Assembly: GCF_000340215.1 (NCBI RefSeq)
Contig: NW_006921540.1
Span: forward strand, 1,358,377-1,422,376
Direction: 5' to 3'
From: Pseudocercospora fijiensis CIRAD86
Lineage: Eukaryota; Ascomycota; Dothideomycetes; Mycosphaerellales; Mycosphaerellaceae
DNA length: 64,000 nt
The notes under the pieces are model-generated. The model saw only the letters and a list, made by a program, of their open reading frames with translations, did not search any database and had not been told where the DNA came from. Shown here in pieces: positions 1 through 12,800 of the stretch (within the stretch, counting starts at the first letter, position 1; each line of letters starts with the position of its first letter). Made by a program: the position numbers and the translations under genes.

Positions 1-1640
1 GGTAGCAACCCTCCTCTCCCTTAACATCTTAGGAGCCTTTAACAATATCTCCTATAAAAGGCTCCTATATATACTTAAATAGAAAGCTATACCAAACTAG
101 ATAGTCCAATTTATCTAGTCCTTCCTATAGGAAAGATTAACATAGCTTATTCTAGGCAAATTCAAATTAGACCTAATGCTAACTAAAAAGGGAATCCCCT
201 AAGGATTAATACTCTCCCTAATCCTCTTCCTTATCTTTATAGCAGACCTACTCCTACTCCTAGAATCAAAAAACACATTAGCATTAGGGTTTATAGATGA
301 CACGAATATCCTAGCCTAGTCTAAGACAATAGAAACCAACTACAAGATCCTAGAAGAGAAGCACTAGGAATATAAAAAATAGGTAAGGAGGTATAGAGCA
401 AAATTCGCCCTAGAAAAGTACTAGCTTATCTACTTTAGCAAGGCTAAATCAACCTATAACATAAAGCAATTAATCACTATCTAAGACTTTAAAACCCAAC
501 TATTAGCAGAGCTTAGGGTACTAGGGATCTAGCTAGATCTAAAACTGAATTAGGGACTACAAGTAAAGAAGGTAAAGCAGAGGGTAGATGCTAATATACA
601 ATCTATTAATAGGCTTATAGCCTCTATATAGGGGGCTACATTCGAGAAAGCTAAAGTTATATATAAAGCAATTGTTAAACTAGCAATACTATATAGAGCA
701 TAGATATAGACAGCCTAGGAGAAAACACTAAAGAGGATAGAACAACCAGTTAGCAGGTCCTAAACCTAAAGCCTAAAGAAAATCCTAGGAGCATACAAAA
801 CTATACTAATAAGGGTAGTAGAAATAGAATTAGGGATCCTACTAGTTAAACAATACTTTAAGGGACTAAGATACTAATATATAGCAAAGACAATAGAATA
901 CCTAGCCTAACAGACTATCTAAAAGGCACTAAATAAGATAAAAGCCTAGTACATTAGGACTAGGAGGCGAGACAGACTATAAATAACTCCCTAGAAAGTT
1001 AAAGACCTAGAGCAATATAGAGTCTTAATAAGAGAAATGCTAGAGAAAGAGCTTTAGGGACTAAATATAAGGCTAAAGGAAGACAAACTAAAGGGAGAGA
1101 AACAAAGCCTAGTAGAATTAATTGCTAGATACCTATAGGAGCAGGAATAGAACAAAATACAAGTTAGACTAGGAACCCTAAAGGTACTAATCAAATTTGG
1201 TTAATACAACTACTAGCTCTATAAGGACCTAAATAGGGCCGAGGTAAGCCTAGCTATCCAAATTAGATCTAAATACATTAGATTCAGATCTTACCTGTTT
1301 AGAAGAAACGTCCTAGGAATTGAAAGCAGGGCTTACTAATATAGCTACCAATCTCAGAACCCTAAGTATATACTGCTAGTCTACCCTTAATAGTTAGAAG
1401 GCAGAAGTAATTAGAGACTAAAAGTAATAGAAAGGGAATACGACAAGCTAATCTAGAGTAAAGAAGACCTAAAGAGGATAGTAAAGTGGATTATTAAATA
1501 GGGATTTGTACAACAATTCGCACTAGTAAGGGAAACTAAGGAGTAGATAAGAAGGAGGGAAGAAGAGGGGGAAAGAAGGGCAGGGTAGCAGGCAAGGTAG
1601 TTAGAGGGTAACAACTATAACACTAGTACACCCTAGAGGA
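1..1640 (+). pseudogene. LINE ORF2 fragment (reverse transcriptase and C-terminal domain)
   Basis: This is the 3' half of a LINE ORF2 polyprotein, which would nick target DNA and reverse-transcribe its own RNA at the nick. RT palm signatures are visible: a SLxILGAF-like block at the start (the aspartate changed to asparagine here, D in the other copy), GIPxGLILSLILF at about 190-230, and the catalytic box as GFIDDTNIL at about 290-312. A Cys/His-containing tail (reading like CPxxLEGR, with the first Cys changed here) lies near 1380. There are dozens of in-frame TAG/TAA codons, so no protein can be made. The start lies outside the window. Confidence 0.85.
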
Positions 1641-1800
1641 AGGAGAATAAGGAAACAAGGAAGATCAACACTTATAAATAGGACAGGAGGGAGGTTTTTA
1701 CTAACCAAGTTGGTTTCCTACCTAAAACAATACATAGAAACAGACCTATATAGGCCGAAAGGCACTATAACAGGCGAATGAAATATCTATCTATCTATAT
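1..1800 (+). mobile_element. LINE (Tad1/I-like), 3' part, RIP-degraded copy 1
   Basis: The window opens inside the reverse transcriptase of a LINE. Its first bases match 34850 onward of the fuller copy at 31731-36637, and both end in the same CTAT-repeat tail (here about 1785-1800). RT (about 1-700), a connecting region and a C-terminal Cys-containing segment (about 1190-1400) can be read if TAG is taken as former TGG or CAG. Compared with the other copy, C/T differences occur at CpA sites, so both were hit by RIP independently. The 5' part lies off the left edge, so its target duplication cannot be tested. Identification as a non-LTR element is firm; the clade is an inference. Confidence 0.85.
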
Positions 1801-3090
1801 AGGTCTATACGCTAACGTTCGCGCTATCTATTATCGAGGATAAAGAGGAGGAAATAGATAAAAATAATTATAAGACTAAGGATTAGAATAGTAAGATAAG
1901 CGATAATAAGGTCGAAGCTAAAGCCGCTAGTATATAAGGTAGCTAGTTGTTTCGACTAGAAGATAAAAGAGACTTCTTAGATAATAATAATAATAATATC
2001 GGGTCTTAGATTATCGGTACTACTCGGAAGCACTAGTTTCTAGCTAGTTTAGTAGCTAAGAAGAAGCATAAGAGTCTAAAGAGTCTACTATAGAAGTATA
2101 CCGATATTATAGATCTACTAAACTACAAGTACCTTACTATCCTAAAGCTACTCTTAATATAGGTAGGAGATCTAGAAATAAGGATATAGCGCCGTCGTAT
2201 CGATAAGATTATTAATATCTCCTTATTCGAGAGTCTCGTAAGTACTCGTAGGCTCCGTTCTAGGTTAAAGAGGCTCGGTAGTAAGGCATTCTTTAACTAG
2301 TACGATCTAGAATATACTATCGATAGATAAGACAAGCTAAGTAAGATAGACAAAGTTATTAAAGATATAGCGCTAACTTGGTGTGGTATACTATAGGGTT
2401 TACTTCCTAATAAGCGCTATACCACTAAGAATATTACTCAGGAAGATTAACCTAGTATCCGAGACAAATTTAGCCGCTAGAAGAAGCGTATCGCTACGAT
2501 TATATATATCGTTACTTAATCGGTTTTATTAAAGAAGGCGTCCTAGTTTAGCAAGTCCTTTAAGCTATTCCTATATACTAGTAGTATTAGGCGACGAGTC
2601 GTCGATATCCTTAGTACGATAGGTCTTTATCCTACCTATTATATACTATAGCGGCTAGCGAGAAAGACTACTTATACTAGCCAAAAATAGGCAGTTAAGA
2701 TATTTATTAGAGGTAGATATATAGTCGTATACGACAACTTCTATATCTAGGAGAACCGGAAGGCTATCTAGACTACCGGTTGTAATACTAAGTAGCGCAA
2801 TATAACAACCCTATATATTACTAGGTATTAAGCCGTTTAGAATAGTCTAAAGAAGTATATACTAAAGCTAATAACTAATAAAGAAAATAAACCCTTAGAT
2901 TAATCTATATAAGATCTACGCTAATAAGTATAAGAAGGCGACCTCTCTATACTATATCGACTAGGCTATAGGATTCCTTACTAGGGATAAGCTATAGTAT
3001 CTATTCGAGGAGTACGATTTTAAAGGACCCGATATTATAATATAGGTTAGGTAAGTAGGTAGATAGTATAGTTAAAAGCGTATAGTATTC
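1801..3090 (+). pseudogene. DUF6589-like fungal protein relic
   Basis: One plus-strand frame runs through this stretch once TAG is read as Trp or Gln. It begins with an acidic and asparagine-rich part (an AAT run near 1985), followed by basic and hydrophobic segments. Around 2715-2745 the frame gives VVYDNFYIWEN, which resembles the YDNFD motif I associate with fungal DUF6589 proteins, a family often found in repetitive regions. Upstream, the SIRRRVVDILSTIGL and YYTLWRLA segments fit the same family. There is no ATG start and stops are many. It begins immediately after the LINE tail, so its 5' end may be cut by that insertion. The family call is from memory of motifs; an unrelated transposon protein is possible. 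Confidence 0.4.
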
Positions 3091-3122
3091 GATAAGGTCT
3101 ATAAAGGAGAAAGAGGAAGGTT

Positions 3123-3254
3123 AGGAAGTTAGGCTAACAATAAGCGCCAAGCCCTACCTAAGGCACTAAGACCCTAGCTTTGCCTAGCCGATTATATGCC
3201 TTTTATATGCCCTCTAATATAGGCTTCTCTTCTAAAGGCTACGCCCTCGTAGCT
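3123..3254. repeat. Short dispersed repeat R1, copy 1
   Basis: This roughly 130-bp stretch matches 62423-62563. The best-conserved part reads GCCAAGCCCT, CCTAAGGCACTAAGACCCTA and, further on, CTTCTAAAGGC and CCCTCGTAGC. Both copies sit where a plus-strand and a minus-strand coding relic converge. It could be a piece of LTR or a non-autonomous element; no boundaries or target duplication can be fixed. Confidence 0.6.
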
Positions 3255-3769
3255 ATTTCTTATTGCTCCCCTCGCTAAGCTATTAATTATTATAAGCTAA
3301 GCTTCTTACGCATTAAAATAAACGCTTAACTAAGTAATTGCGCTACTATTAATTTTATTATTAAATCTTACTTTAGTGTCTGCTATATAATAACTATTCT
3401 TCTAACTAAGCTATTACTATTAACTCTCTACTAAGGGTATATTATTACTATTACAATATAGTAGCCTTAACTAATAGCGACGCGTATACCTAGCTATAAC
3501 TAGATATAGGGAGTTATAGTAATTCTCTTACTATTACGCAAGGGACGAATTAGTAGGTCTATAATAGTATCGTATTATAGAAGTATCTACGGTACTACGG
3601 AAGTATATACTAGGCTAGCGTCCTATACCTACCGTAATAGTACCCTCGTCCGATAGAACGAAGGCTAGCGTACTAGGATAGCCGAGCCCCTTCTTATATA
3701 CTCCTTCCCGTTCCTCTATTTTCCTTACTTCTCGTATTTATATTTTATAATTTGCTAGAGTCTACTAGT
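3255..3769. other. Non-coding RIP-degraded spacer
   Basis: I find no long frame on either strand, even when allowing RIP stops. The stretch is rich in TA and TTA and contains no recognisable LTR end or tandem repeat. Confidence 0.5.
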
Positions 3770-6700
3770 TATAGTTTTACTCGTTAGAGTCTATTAATTC
3801 CGGTTTAGTCTTAGAGCTAATAGCCTTAGCTTTAGTAGACTTGCCTTTAGTAAAGCCCTATAATCTTTATATATCTTCTCTTTTACTAATAAGTCGCTAT
3901 TAGTCTTACGCTTAGATGGGATAGTTAGCTTACGCGTGCTAGTCGCCTTAGCTAGGCTAGCCTTAGCCGGGCGCGTACCTATAGGCTACGTTAGAATCTT
4001 AAGTAGTAGCAAGTCGGGCGCTAAAGCCTTAGGTCCTCGCTACTTAGGTATCGTCGGTACCTATAGAATAGCCTTATTCTTAGATATATTATATAGGCGG
4101 CGCGAGCTTATCCTTAGCCGCTAGTATATATTTAGATTTACGGCGTAATAGGCCGAGCGTTAATAGCTATAGCGCTAGTAGCTATACTACTAGTAGGGCG
4201 CGATTCTACTATAGGGACTAGCTAGGCTCGTCTATTACTATAGTACTAACGTACGAAGTCTTAGCTTTTACTACCGCGGTAAGCTAGTCTAGAAGGCATA
4301 GATATAGGTTGCCTTACTACTAGGGTATTAGCGTACTATATCTTCTAGCGATACTCTTAGGTCTAAGGCCTCGGTAGAAAGTAATAGGGTTGTCGTCCTC
4401 TATATTATAGTTAAACTAGAGGTCCTTTAGGCGTAGCGTCGTATTCTTCTTATAGGCTAGTTTTAGCGTCTAATCTTAGTCTTTTTAGGGTATACGCCCT
4501 ATTTATAGCTATAGGTACGCTATACGGAGGAAGTAGTCTAGCGCTACGTCTATAATACCGGCGTCTACCTTCCGATCGTTAGCTACTTCTATATTTTCTA
4601 GGACGTAATCGGGTACTATTACAATACCGATCTCTATCGCCTATTCTATCTAAGTCTCTTTAAAGGTTAATTAACCGGCCGAGATAGCCTTTTACTATTT
4701 GCTATATAGAGGGTACGTTAGATCTTTACGGTACTTCTTTTAGCGCTTCTACTAATCGCGTATAGCTACAAGCGGCTCTATCTTACTAGGGATATCTAAA
4801 GGGACTTACGAAATTATCGCCTAGTCTAGGGAATTATTAATAGAGGTAGCCTCGACTTAGTATACTACTTTACGTTAGAAGACTATACTATCTATAAGGA
4901 TATATCGGCTATAAATTAGTGCGATCTTATACTTGCTATCTGTATTTAGCGTATAGTATAGGTATAGTAGTCCGATTAGCTTACGTTCTATATAGGGGAA
5001 ACTCTACGCCTCTACTAAGTAGTTATACTAGCTACCGAGCTCCTTTTTGCGATCGTCGTATTATTAATTATTTAGAATATAGTACCTAGCTTAAAGTTAG
5101 TAAGTCCGGTACTTATAGGCGGTATATAGTTAATTATTAAGAACCCTAGTACGCTATAGACTAGTACCGAAGTGTCGGCCTAGTAGCTTAATCGTAGCTA
5201 TACCTCGATATCGGAGTACTTTATGCTAGAGCGCTAGAGATAGCTATTCTTATTTATACTCGTAGCGCCTCGATAGACCTTCTTATCTATTAGTATATAG
5301 GCGCTTATTAGAATAGCAATTAGGGCGCTCGTTAGCGTAGCGGTTATAGCTAATAATAGGACCTAGGTATCTATGTCTTATATAGGTACTTCTTCTTAGT
5401 AGGATAGGCTAGCGTCTCTAGGGCCTACGTCGGGGCTTAGCTCGCGTAATAGCTATAGCGTAGTACCTTAGCTAAGAAAGAGGAAGGGAGCGCCCTCCTC
5501 GATTTCGCCCTTATTTACTATCTATACTTAATAGAACATTGCTATAAGTAAGCTACGTAGATCTACGCCTAGCGTAGAAGTATTAGTATTTTCCTATAGG
5601 ATAGCCTTAATTTACGTCGTCCTTATAGATATATCTAGTAAAGTTAAGCTCTTATACTAGGTTTAGAGTAGTATAGGTTTAACGTACTATATTGTTAACC
5701 TAGATAAGACGATCTACGGCTAGCTTATCCTTATAAGCGGCGTTAATAATCGCCGCTAAGGCTGCTATAAAAGCGTAGCTCGCTACGCGCTAGCGTACGC
5801 CTAATACTATAACTATATTACGTACCTCCTAGCCGACGTCGAGGGATACTAGGGAGAGGCGCTTACGCCGTAGCTTAGGTAGGGCGTTATCGTCTCTATT
5901 AGATCCCTCTTAGTCGGCTTCGTTATATTACTTCGTCTTGCCTAGCGTAACCGGTAGTAGCGTTTTATTCTTATTAGGGCCGCGCTACTCGCTTAAGTAG
6001 TACTATAGGGGTACTACCTTATCTTAAGAGCTACTAGTCGTAGAGTTATCCGCTAGATATAACGTAATATCGCAACTATATATAGTACTAGAGGTAGGCT
6101 TAGTAGCGCGCAAGCGTATAGCCTTATAACTAGCGGTACTAAATATATAGATATAATTTCCCTTAGAGTCCTACTTACGAACTATACTCGAATCTGAGTC
6201 TACGTTGTTACTATTAGTATTAAAGAATTCTTTAGTAAATTCTACGCTCTTAGTAGCGTAGAGATTAGGGAAGGCTACGTAAATAGTATCTACTACCTAG
6301 TATATAGTTATTAGAGCGTAAATGCGGAGAAGGATTACGTCTATCGCTTTAGACTAGAGTTCCTCCTCGCCTACTTCGTCTAGAGAAGTAGGGCCGTTAT
6401 TAACCTTCGTATCGTTTCCTACGTCTCCTATATTAATATCCTTACCTATATCCTACTCTCTCTTTCCTATATTCTACTCTCTATTTATTACGTCCTCTTT
6501 ATCGACGTCTATTTTCTCTACGTTCTATTCTCTACCTACGATAGCGTTCTACTATCTCTTCCCTATGTCCTCTATATCGGCGTCTACCTCTTCTACTTTC
6601 TATTCTTTTCCTACGGCCGCGTCCTTCTATACTACCTCCTTAGGCTCCTTCGCGTATTATTCGATAGGCAATTCGTATTATATAGTAGAAGGGCGTAGTA

Positions 6701-6885
6701 GCTCCTTTCCCTTAGGGCGCTTAGTAGCCGGCTTCGTAGCGTTTATATTAGCGACTAGGATTAGCGTTTACTATAACGTAAATAGTCCCTTAACGCGGCC
6801 GTTAAGGTTCTTAAGTGCGGCGTTATACCGCGTCCTACTATATAAGGTAAGGCCCTAGTCGTAGTCGATAGTAATCGTAGTAGCG
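3770..6885 (-). pseudogene. Long unidentified coding relic, minus strand
   Basis: Reading the minus strand with TAG as former TGG or CAG gives one almost continuous frame of roughly a thousand codons. The N-terminal part (about 6885-6350) is charged and contains a short repeated pattern resembling REQN(I/V)GK. The middle (about 5700-5960) includes LPKLRRKRLSLVSLDVG and an Ala-rich ASYAFIAALAAI segment. The C-terminal third (about 4400-4860) includes IVPDYVLENIEVANDRKVDAGI. The relic ends near 3770. I do not recognise the family. Codon-like structure over this length argues for a real former gene, probably of a transposon. Its 5' end is cut at about 6890 by the left end of element B1. Confidence 0.5.
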
Positions 6886-7332
6886 TCTTCGCTAGACCCC
6901 GTCGTAGTTTAAGTTAGTTTAGTTTAGTTTGCTAAGCCGAAGATCTAGTTTAGTTTAGGTTAGTTTGCTAAGTAACTATAGGAGTAGCAGGTTCGAACTA
7001 TAGAATTTATCGGGTTCTAAGAAGTATAGGAATATATACGTAACTCGAAGCAAGCTCTTTATTATAAGACACGAGAGTATAGCCGGTAGTATAGCCGGTA
7101 TTTTTTAGTTATAGGAAGGTACTTATATTACCCTAAATCTATAGACAATTAGCTAAGGGTACCAACTAATTAAAAGTATATATACACAAGCTATTATAGT
7201 ATAGTTTAGAAACTATACTTATTAGATATAAATTTTATCCTTTTGCTCCCTATTTAGTTCCCTAACTACTTAGTAGAATATCCTTATCTAGATCTAGGTA
7301 GAACTTATCGATTTCCCTCGAAGCCCTCCTTA

Positions 7333-7337
7333 AGAAG
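7333..7337. repeat. 5-bp target site duplication of A, left copy (AGAAG)
   Basis: AGAAG lies directly outside the left LTR and is repeated at 15169-15173 outside the right LTR. The inverse copy B2 has it only once (about 52290-52300), within CCTTAAGAAGTTCTAA on the B-sense strand, which proves the insertion. Confidence 0.9.
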
Positions 7338-7646
7338 TATAAGAAAACAGGTATATAGCAACGTATAGAACACCCTCTACTAATCTTAGTAGTAGATAGT
7401 AGAACTAAACCGTGCCTTTCTAAGAATAGGGCAGAGCGTTTACTATTAACTAGGCTACGTACGGATAGTATATCTACCGAGCCGGCAACCGAGTATATCC
7501 GTACGAGCGACCGAGCTTTTCCGCGTATACGCTAAGTAGGCTCTACGCTAGCGGGACAGTACCGCAGGGCACGTAATAATATTATATAATTGTTATATAG
7601 GCTTACTAAAGCAGGATAGAAGACTTTACTTACTTAGGTTCTTACA
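7338..7646 (-). repeat. 3' LTR of A
   Basis: This 309-bp repeat matches 14860-15168. Its ends TATAAGAA and TTCTTACA are inverted versions of each other apart from one RIP change. Confidence 0.95.
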
Positions 7647-8049
7647 ATTATCTCCTTCCCCCGGTATAGCTATCCTAGCTGTAGGGCAATATAGTAAATT
7701 ATACTATTTCTTATACTCTACGCTATATATACGCGTCTTATACGTACCTATCGCTAGGCTATAGTTGCTAGGTACGTTATAATTTGCCTCGTAGTTGCTT
7801 GTTTATTTACAGATTTAAAGCGCGGCTACTTCTAGTACTAACTAGAGGTTGCCTAAATTTCTAAGAACGCGGTAGCTACGCGAGAACGTAAGCTGTCCGA
7901 AAGCGAGGCGAGTATTTAAAGTATTCGAAGCCTACTTAAAAACTTCTTCTTTTTCTAAGCGCTCCGAATACTACCTACCTACTCGCTACCTACTCCTCTC
8001 TCGCGCCCCCCTAGTATTACTTAAACATTTTTCTTTTTTAAATATCTAT

Positions 8050-8960
8050 TAAAAAAATATTACTAGTATATCTACCCCTACGCGTACCGTAGGCAAGCGC
8101 GCCGTAGGCGCTAGCCCTACGATACCTACTACGCCTACCTAGCGCCTCCTAAAAGTCCTAGAGGGCTATACCCGTTACTTTAAGTATATAACGGCTAACG
8201 GTACGTTTTCTCGCTACTTGCTACGTATATACGCTTCGTAACTAACTCGCTTTAGCGGACCTAGTCGAGGTTTATATAGGCGGTAATATAGACCCTACTA
8301 CTAAGCGTAACTATAATCGCTACCGCGGTAGCTATTATACCTATACTCCTATTACAGCCCGCTCGCTCGTATCGCTACTAGCGCGTATTCGCGCCGTACG
8401 CGCTATATGCGACCTATACGACCTAGACGGCTACGACTCTATCGAGGAGTTAGACGAGGCCTTAGAGGCACTCTAGGCCGAGCTAGACTCTATAGTCGTA
8501 CGTATATTCCTTATACGCTTCGCTTACGCTTTGTATACTAATCTCGATATTAGTTATTCTATCTACGCTTAACGTCTTTTATACTAACAAGAATAAGGTA
8601 ACCCTAGGTAGCAAAGCCCTAGCCTATAAGGGGGCCGCTAGCGGGTCCCTTACGGACGTTAACCTACTTAGTGCCCTCGAGTATATCGGTACTAACCTAG
8701 CCGGTCTAGTAGAGATTAGTCGTTAGGTATAGTTTTTCCTATAGCCTTATTTTACTTACGCTTTGTATACTAACCGTACTAGAACCTCGCTTAGCGTATC
8801 GGCGCTAAGGCCGTCGCTACTATCGATACCGCTATAGGTATCGAGGAGGAGGAAGAGGCCGTAGATTCTAAGGATAAGTAGAGTAGGCGGCCCGCCGTCG
8901 CCGCGCCTACGCGGCACTACCTTTATATATACTAGGCCGATAGGCCTTTTTTAGTAGCGA
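8050..8960 (+). pseudogene. Antisense coding relic in the 3' region of chromovirus A
   Basis: On the strand opposite to pol there is a frame with protein-like composition. After a Thr/Pro-rich start near 8070 (a segment reading LLKVLEGYTRYFKYITANG), a second frame at about 8265-8575 reads YTPITARSLVSLLARIRAV, AICDLYDLDGYDS and then an acidic stretch IEELDEALEALxAELDS. The frame change between the two may be an intron or an indel. The short string TTACGCTTTGTATACTA occurs twice (about 8526 and 8757). I do not recognise the product. It lies between the chromodomain end and the 3' LTR, a place where most chromoviruses have only untranslated sequence. Confidence 0.5.
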
Positions 8961-9880
8961 AACGAGTACGTGTCTACTACCTCCTCTTAGGCGCTCCGAG
9001 TGTTATAGATTCTTCTACGTAATTCTGTATCCTTAGGCATTGACACTAACTATATTAGGTATAGAGAAAGCTATAGCGGAGCGCCTAAAGTGCAACCGGG
9101 CTACCTCTATATACCTAATTATTGTTTAATTTACGAAGATTAAATATAGCGTCGTAACTATATAAAATAGCGGTTTGTATCCGCGGGCGTAGTTATGCGT
9201 TTTAATATAATCTATTAGATTGCCTATATAAAGTAGTCGCGAAAATGTTAATAGAAGGATTAATTCTTAGTCTTCTAAGACGAGCCGATTATTGTTCCCG
9301 TTTGCTATCTACTCTACCTAGTGTTACTTACCTACAAACAGTATATATAGCGCTAAACAAAGCACGTACGGTCCGTCGCATTAACTACCTCTCTAATCTC
9401 CGTACTTTAGAATGCCTAAAAAGTGTTGCTATTGCCTCTATCTCGCTATCTAGGGCCGCCTAGCAATCCGGATAGCTATAGTCGAGTCGGCTTAGTAGAA
9501 TAGCGAAAACTCAACGCGCTAACGTCGCATAGACTTATTTAGTAGGTAGAATAAAGCGCAATTAGCAGGGCTACAATCTCCGCTATTTAGATTGTTATAT
9601 TTGCGTAGTCGCGAAAAAGTAGTACGTCGTAGGCTAGTTTAGTACGGCTTGTTCTTAGGCTTGTAGGCGAAGAATTATTAGGTGTGTTTGTAATTAGCTA
9701 GTCGGAAGGTTCGGAAGCTAGCCCTAATTACTAATCTATCTATTACGTATACTCGGTCGCAGTTTAATTCTTTATACCTACAAGCCTAATAGGAGGTAGC
9801 GTGTCTACTATTTTTTCTTAAGTTTCATTTTCTTTTGTTTTGATTACTACCTACGCTTACGCTTCGCTTAAGCTTCGAAC
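8961..9880. other. A 3' region without a confident gene
   Basis: This part of A, before the chromodomain, shows no convincing protein frame. A 72-codon open frame at 9245-9463 on the plus strand has no family resemblance and no homologous copy here, so I do not call it. CpA and TpG are slightly more frequent than in the pol part. Confidence 0.4.
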
Positions 9881-9889
9881 TCGTCTAAC

Positions 9890-12800
9890 GCTATAGAATC
9901 TTTAATATAAACAGCTAGCTCCTAAGTATTATATTCTTTAGGCTAACCTCGCTACTTAATAAGGTAGTACGCCTTCCGCTTTTTTATCTTCTTAGCTACG
10001 ATTGTTTCTACCTACTACTTATTACCTTTAGCGATAGGCATACTTATCTTATACTCCTTACTATCGCGCCTATACTAAGGCTCGAAGAGGGAAATATAGA
10101 AAACATTATAGATCTTCGTACTTAACGGTAGCGCTAGGCGGTACGCCTACGCTCCGACTATATCGATAATACGAAAACGTCCTATATACTTCGGGCTAAG
10201 TTTCTTCTTTAGGATATCTAAGCTAATATTCTTTGTCGATAGTAAGACTAGGTTACCTATACTATATATCTTAGTAGTATAGTATATATTGTATTACTTA
10301 GCCTAGTATTCTGCTGCTTTCTACTAGCGTTCTATAAGCGTTTTATATACTTTCCGTAGTCGCTCCGTAGCGTCGATAGCTACTAGTGCCCTTCCCTTAG
10401 TTAGCTCGTCCCGAGCTAGTAGTTTATTCGCTCTTAGTATTAAATTAGGATCGAAGCCGTAGAGCATCCTAAAGGGGCTTATACGCAACGTAGGATAAAC
10501 GCTATTATTGTAGGCAAACTCCGCCTAAGGTAACAATTTAGCCTAATTATCCTAGTTTTTAGAGTAATAGTATCGTAGGTATTGCTCGAGGGTCTAGTTC
10601 GCGCGTTCGGTTTGCCTATTAGTCTAAGGATAGAAGGCTATACTAAGCCTACGCTTTACATACGCTTCGAAGTAGAAGTCGCTCTAAAACTAGCTAGTAA
10701 AAAGCGATCTACGATCGCTAATAATGCCTAATAGCACTCTAAAACGCCTAATTACCTCCCTTTAAAGGATATCCGCGAGTTCTACTACTATATACTTCTT
10801 CGTCGTTAGGATAAAGAGGCTTATCTTCGAATAGCGGTCGACTATTACGAGGATCGTAGTATATACGTAGGCACCGAGCTTACTCGGCGGGAGATCGGTA
10901 ATAAAGTCTATCGTTAATTCTTACTACGGTCGGGTTAGTATAGGTAGCGTAGCGAGCTCGCTATATAGGCGATAGCGCTTCGCCTTCGACTATTAACAAA
11001 TTCTATAGGTACGGATATAGGCTGTAATATCCTCGGCTATCTTCGGCTAGAAGTACTTTCGGCGTATTAGGTCTATAGTCTTAGCTATACTAAAGTGTCT
11101 AGCTAAAGGGTCGTCGTAGTATATACGTATTAGTTACGTACGCAATATATAGTCCTTAGGGATATATAGCGTATCGCCGTAGTAAATAAGGTTACTACGA
11201 CGAGAATAGCTAGGCGGGAGGTTAGAACTACTTAGCGAGGCTAAGCTACCCGATAGTAAGCTTGTCTCGTATAAGCCTCCTCCTCTCGCTTGCTCTAGCT
11301 ATTATAAAGCGCGTACGAAGCTAAGGATTATATTAGGCGTCTCGTAGTAGGGCCCGTTATTCCTAATAATAGTAGCCGCTACCCTTACGGGACTACTAAT
11401 AAAACTCTTGCGTTCCGCTAGCGCTATACTAGCGTCTCGCATCCCTATATATATAATAGAGATACGATTTATAATTAGCTCGATATCCTCGGGCAGATTT
11501 AACTATAGAGCTAGTTTCGACTATAATATAGGGAGAAGGTTGTTCGCTACCTACGACTCGCTCTCGTAGTCGCTACGTCGCGAAGGTACGTCGGCTAGAT
11601 TTCGTTTACTAGCCCGATACTCGATAGTAAAGTTAAAAGATATAAGAAAGGTTGCCTATCTTACCTACCTTCCGACGAGCTACTTTATCTTTATAAAGCT
11701 CTTAAGATTAGCGTAGTCGACAACTACGTAGATCGTATACTAGGCGCTATTAAGGTACGGGCGCTAATACTTAAAGGACTCGATAACCGCTAGGAGCTCC
11801 TAGTTATAGGTCTTATAATTAATCTCTACGGGGATTATTTTCTATAACTAGAAGGCTATAGGGTGCTAGTTCCTATCTTTACTTTATTATAATATAATCC
11901 CTACTAAGGCGAACGTAGAGGTATCGGTTTCGATATATAGGGGCTTTATAGGATTATAGTATCGCAATATCGAGGCCGAGCTAAAGGCAGCCTTTAGCTA
12001 GCGGAACGCTTACTCCTCGCTTTCGCCCTACGGGACCTGCCCTAGCTTTCGGCTATTTACGGCTCCTTTTAATAGGGCGGTTAGTAGTATAACGATCCGA
12101 GAGTAATTAGGGATAAACCTCCGATAGAAGTTATAGAATCTAAGGAAGGATTAAACCTCCTTTAGCGTTAATAGGCGAGGCTACTCGTTAATAGCGTTTA
12201 CCTTACGCTAATCTATCGATACGCCTTCGGTACTAACGATAAACCCTAGGAATTCGACTTCTTTCTTCTAGAAGGAACATTTCTTTCTGTTTGTATATAG
12301 TGCAAACTTTCTAAGCCGCGTAAGGATAGCGTATACGTCTCGTATATAGTCCTCTCGCGTTTTGCTATAGATAAGAATATCGTTAAGGTAGACGATATAG
12401 CAAATATTAACTAGGCTAGCTAACGCCCTATTAATATATCCTTAAAACGTAGTAGGAGCATTAGTAAGCCTAAAAGGTATTACCTTATACTCGAAGTACC
12501 TATACCGCGTACGGAACGTAGTCTTCTACTCGTCGCCTCGCTTAATATAGATATAGTAATATATATCCTAGAGGTCTAAGGACGTATACTATTCGGCGTT
12601 CTTAAGCCTATTAAGCGTTTCGCTTATAAGAGGTAGGGGGTAACGATTTTTAATAGTAATCTCGTTTAGCCCCCTATAATCGACGTAGACTCTTAGACTA
12701 CTATTCTTCTTTAGTACGAATAGAATCGGCGTACCTGCCTCGCTTATACTAAGCTAGATCCAATTATTCTCTAAGGCTAAGCTTAGGTAATTACGAAGGT

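Noticed and set aside
3936..4124. 62-codon plus-strand open frame
   Set aside because: It lies antisense to the long minus-strand relic at 3770-6885 and has no family resemblance.
6565..6858. 97-codon plus-strand open frame
   Set aside because: It is antisense to the charged N-terminal part of the same minus-strand relic; open only because minus-strand charged codons read as Ser/Phe/Tyr on the other strand.
9245..9463. 72-codon plus-strand open frame in chromovirus A
   Set aside because: It is a low-complexity Leu/Ser/Arg-rich frame with no homologue in the comparable region of D and no domain; may be chance.
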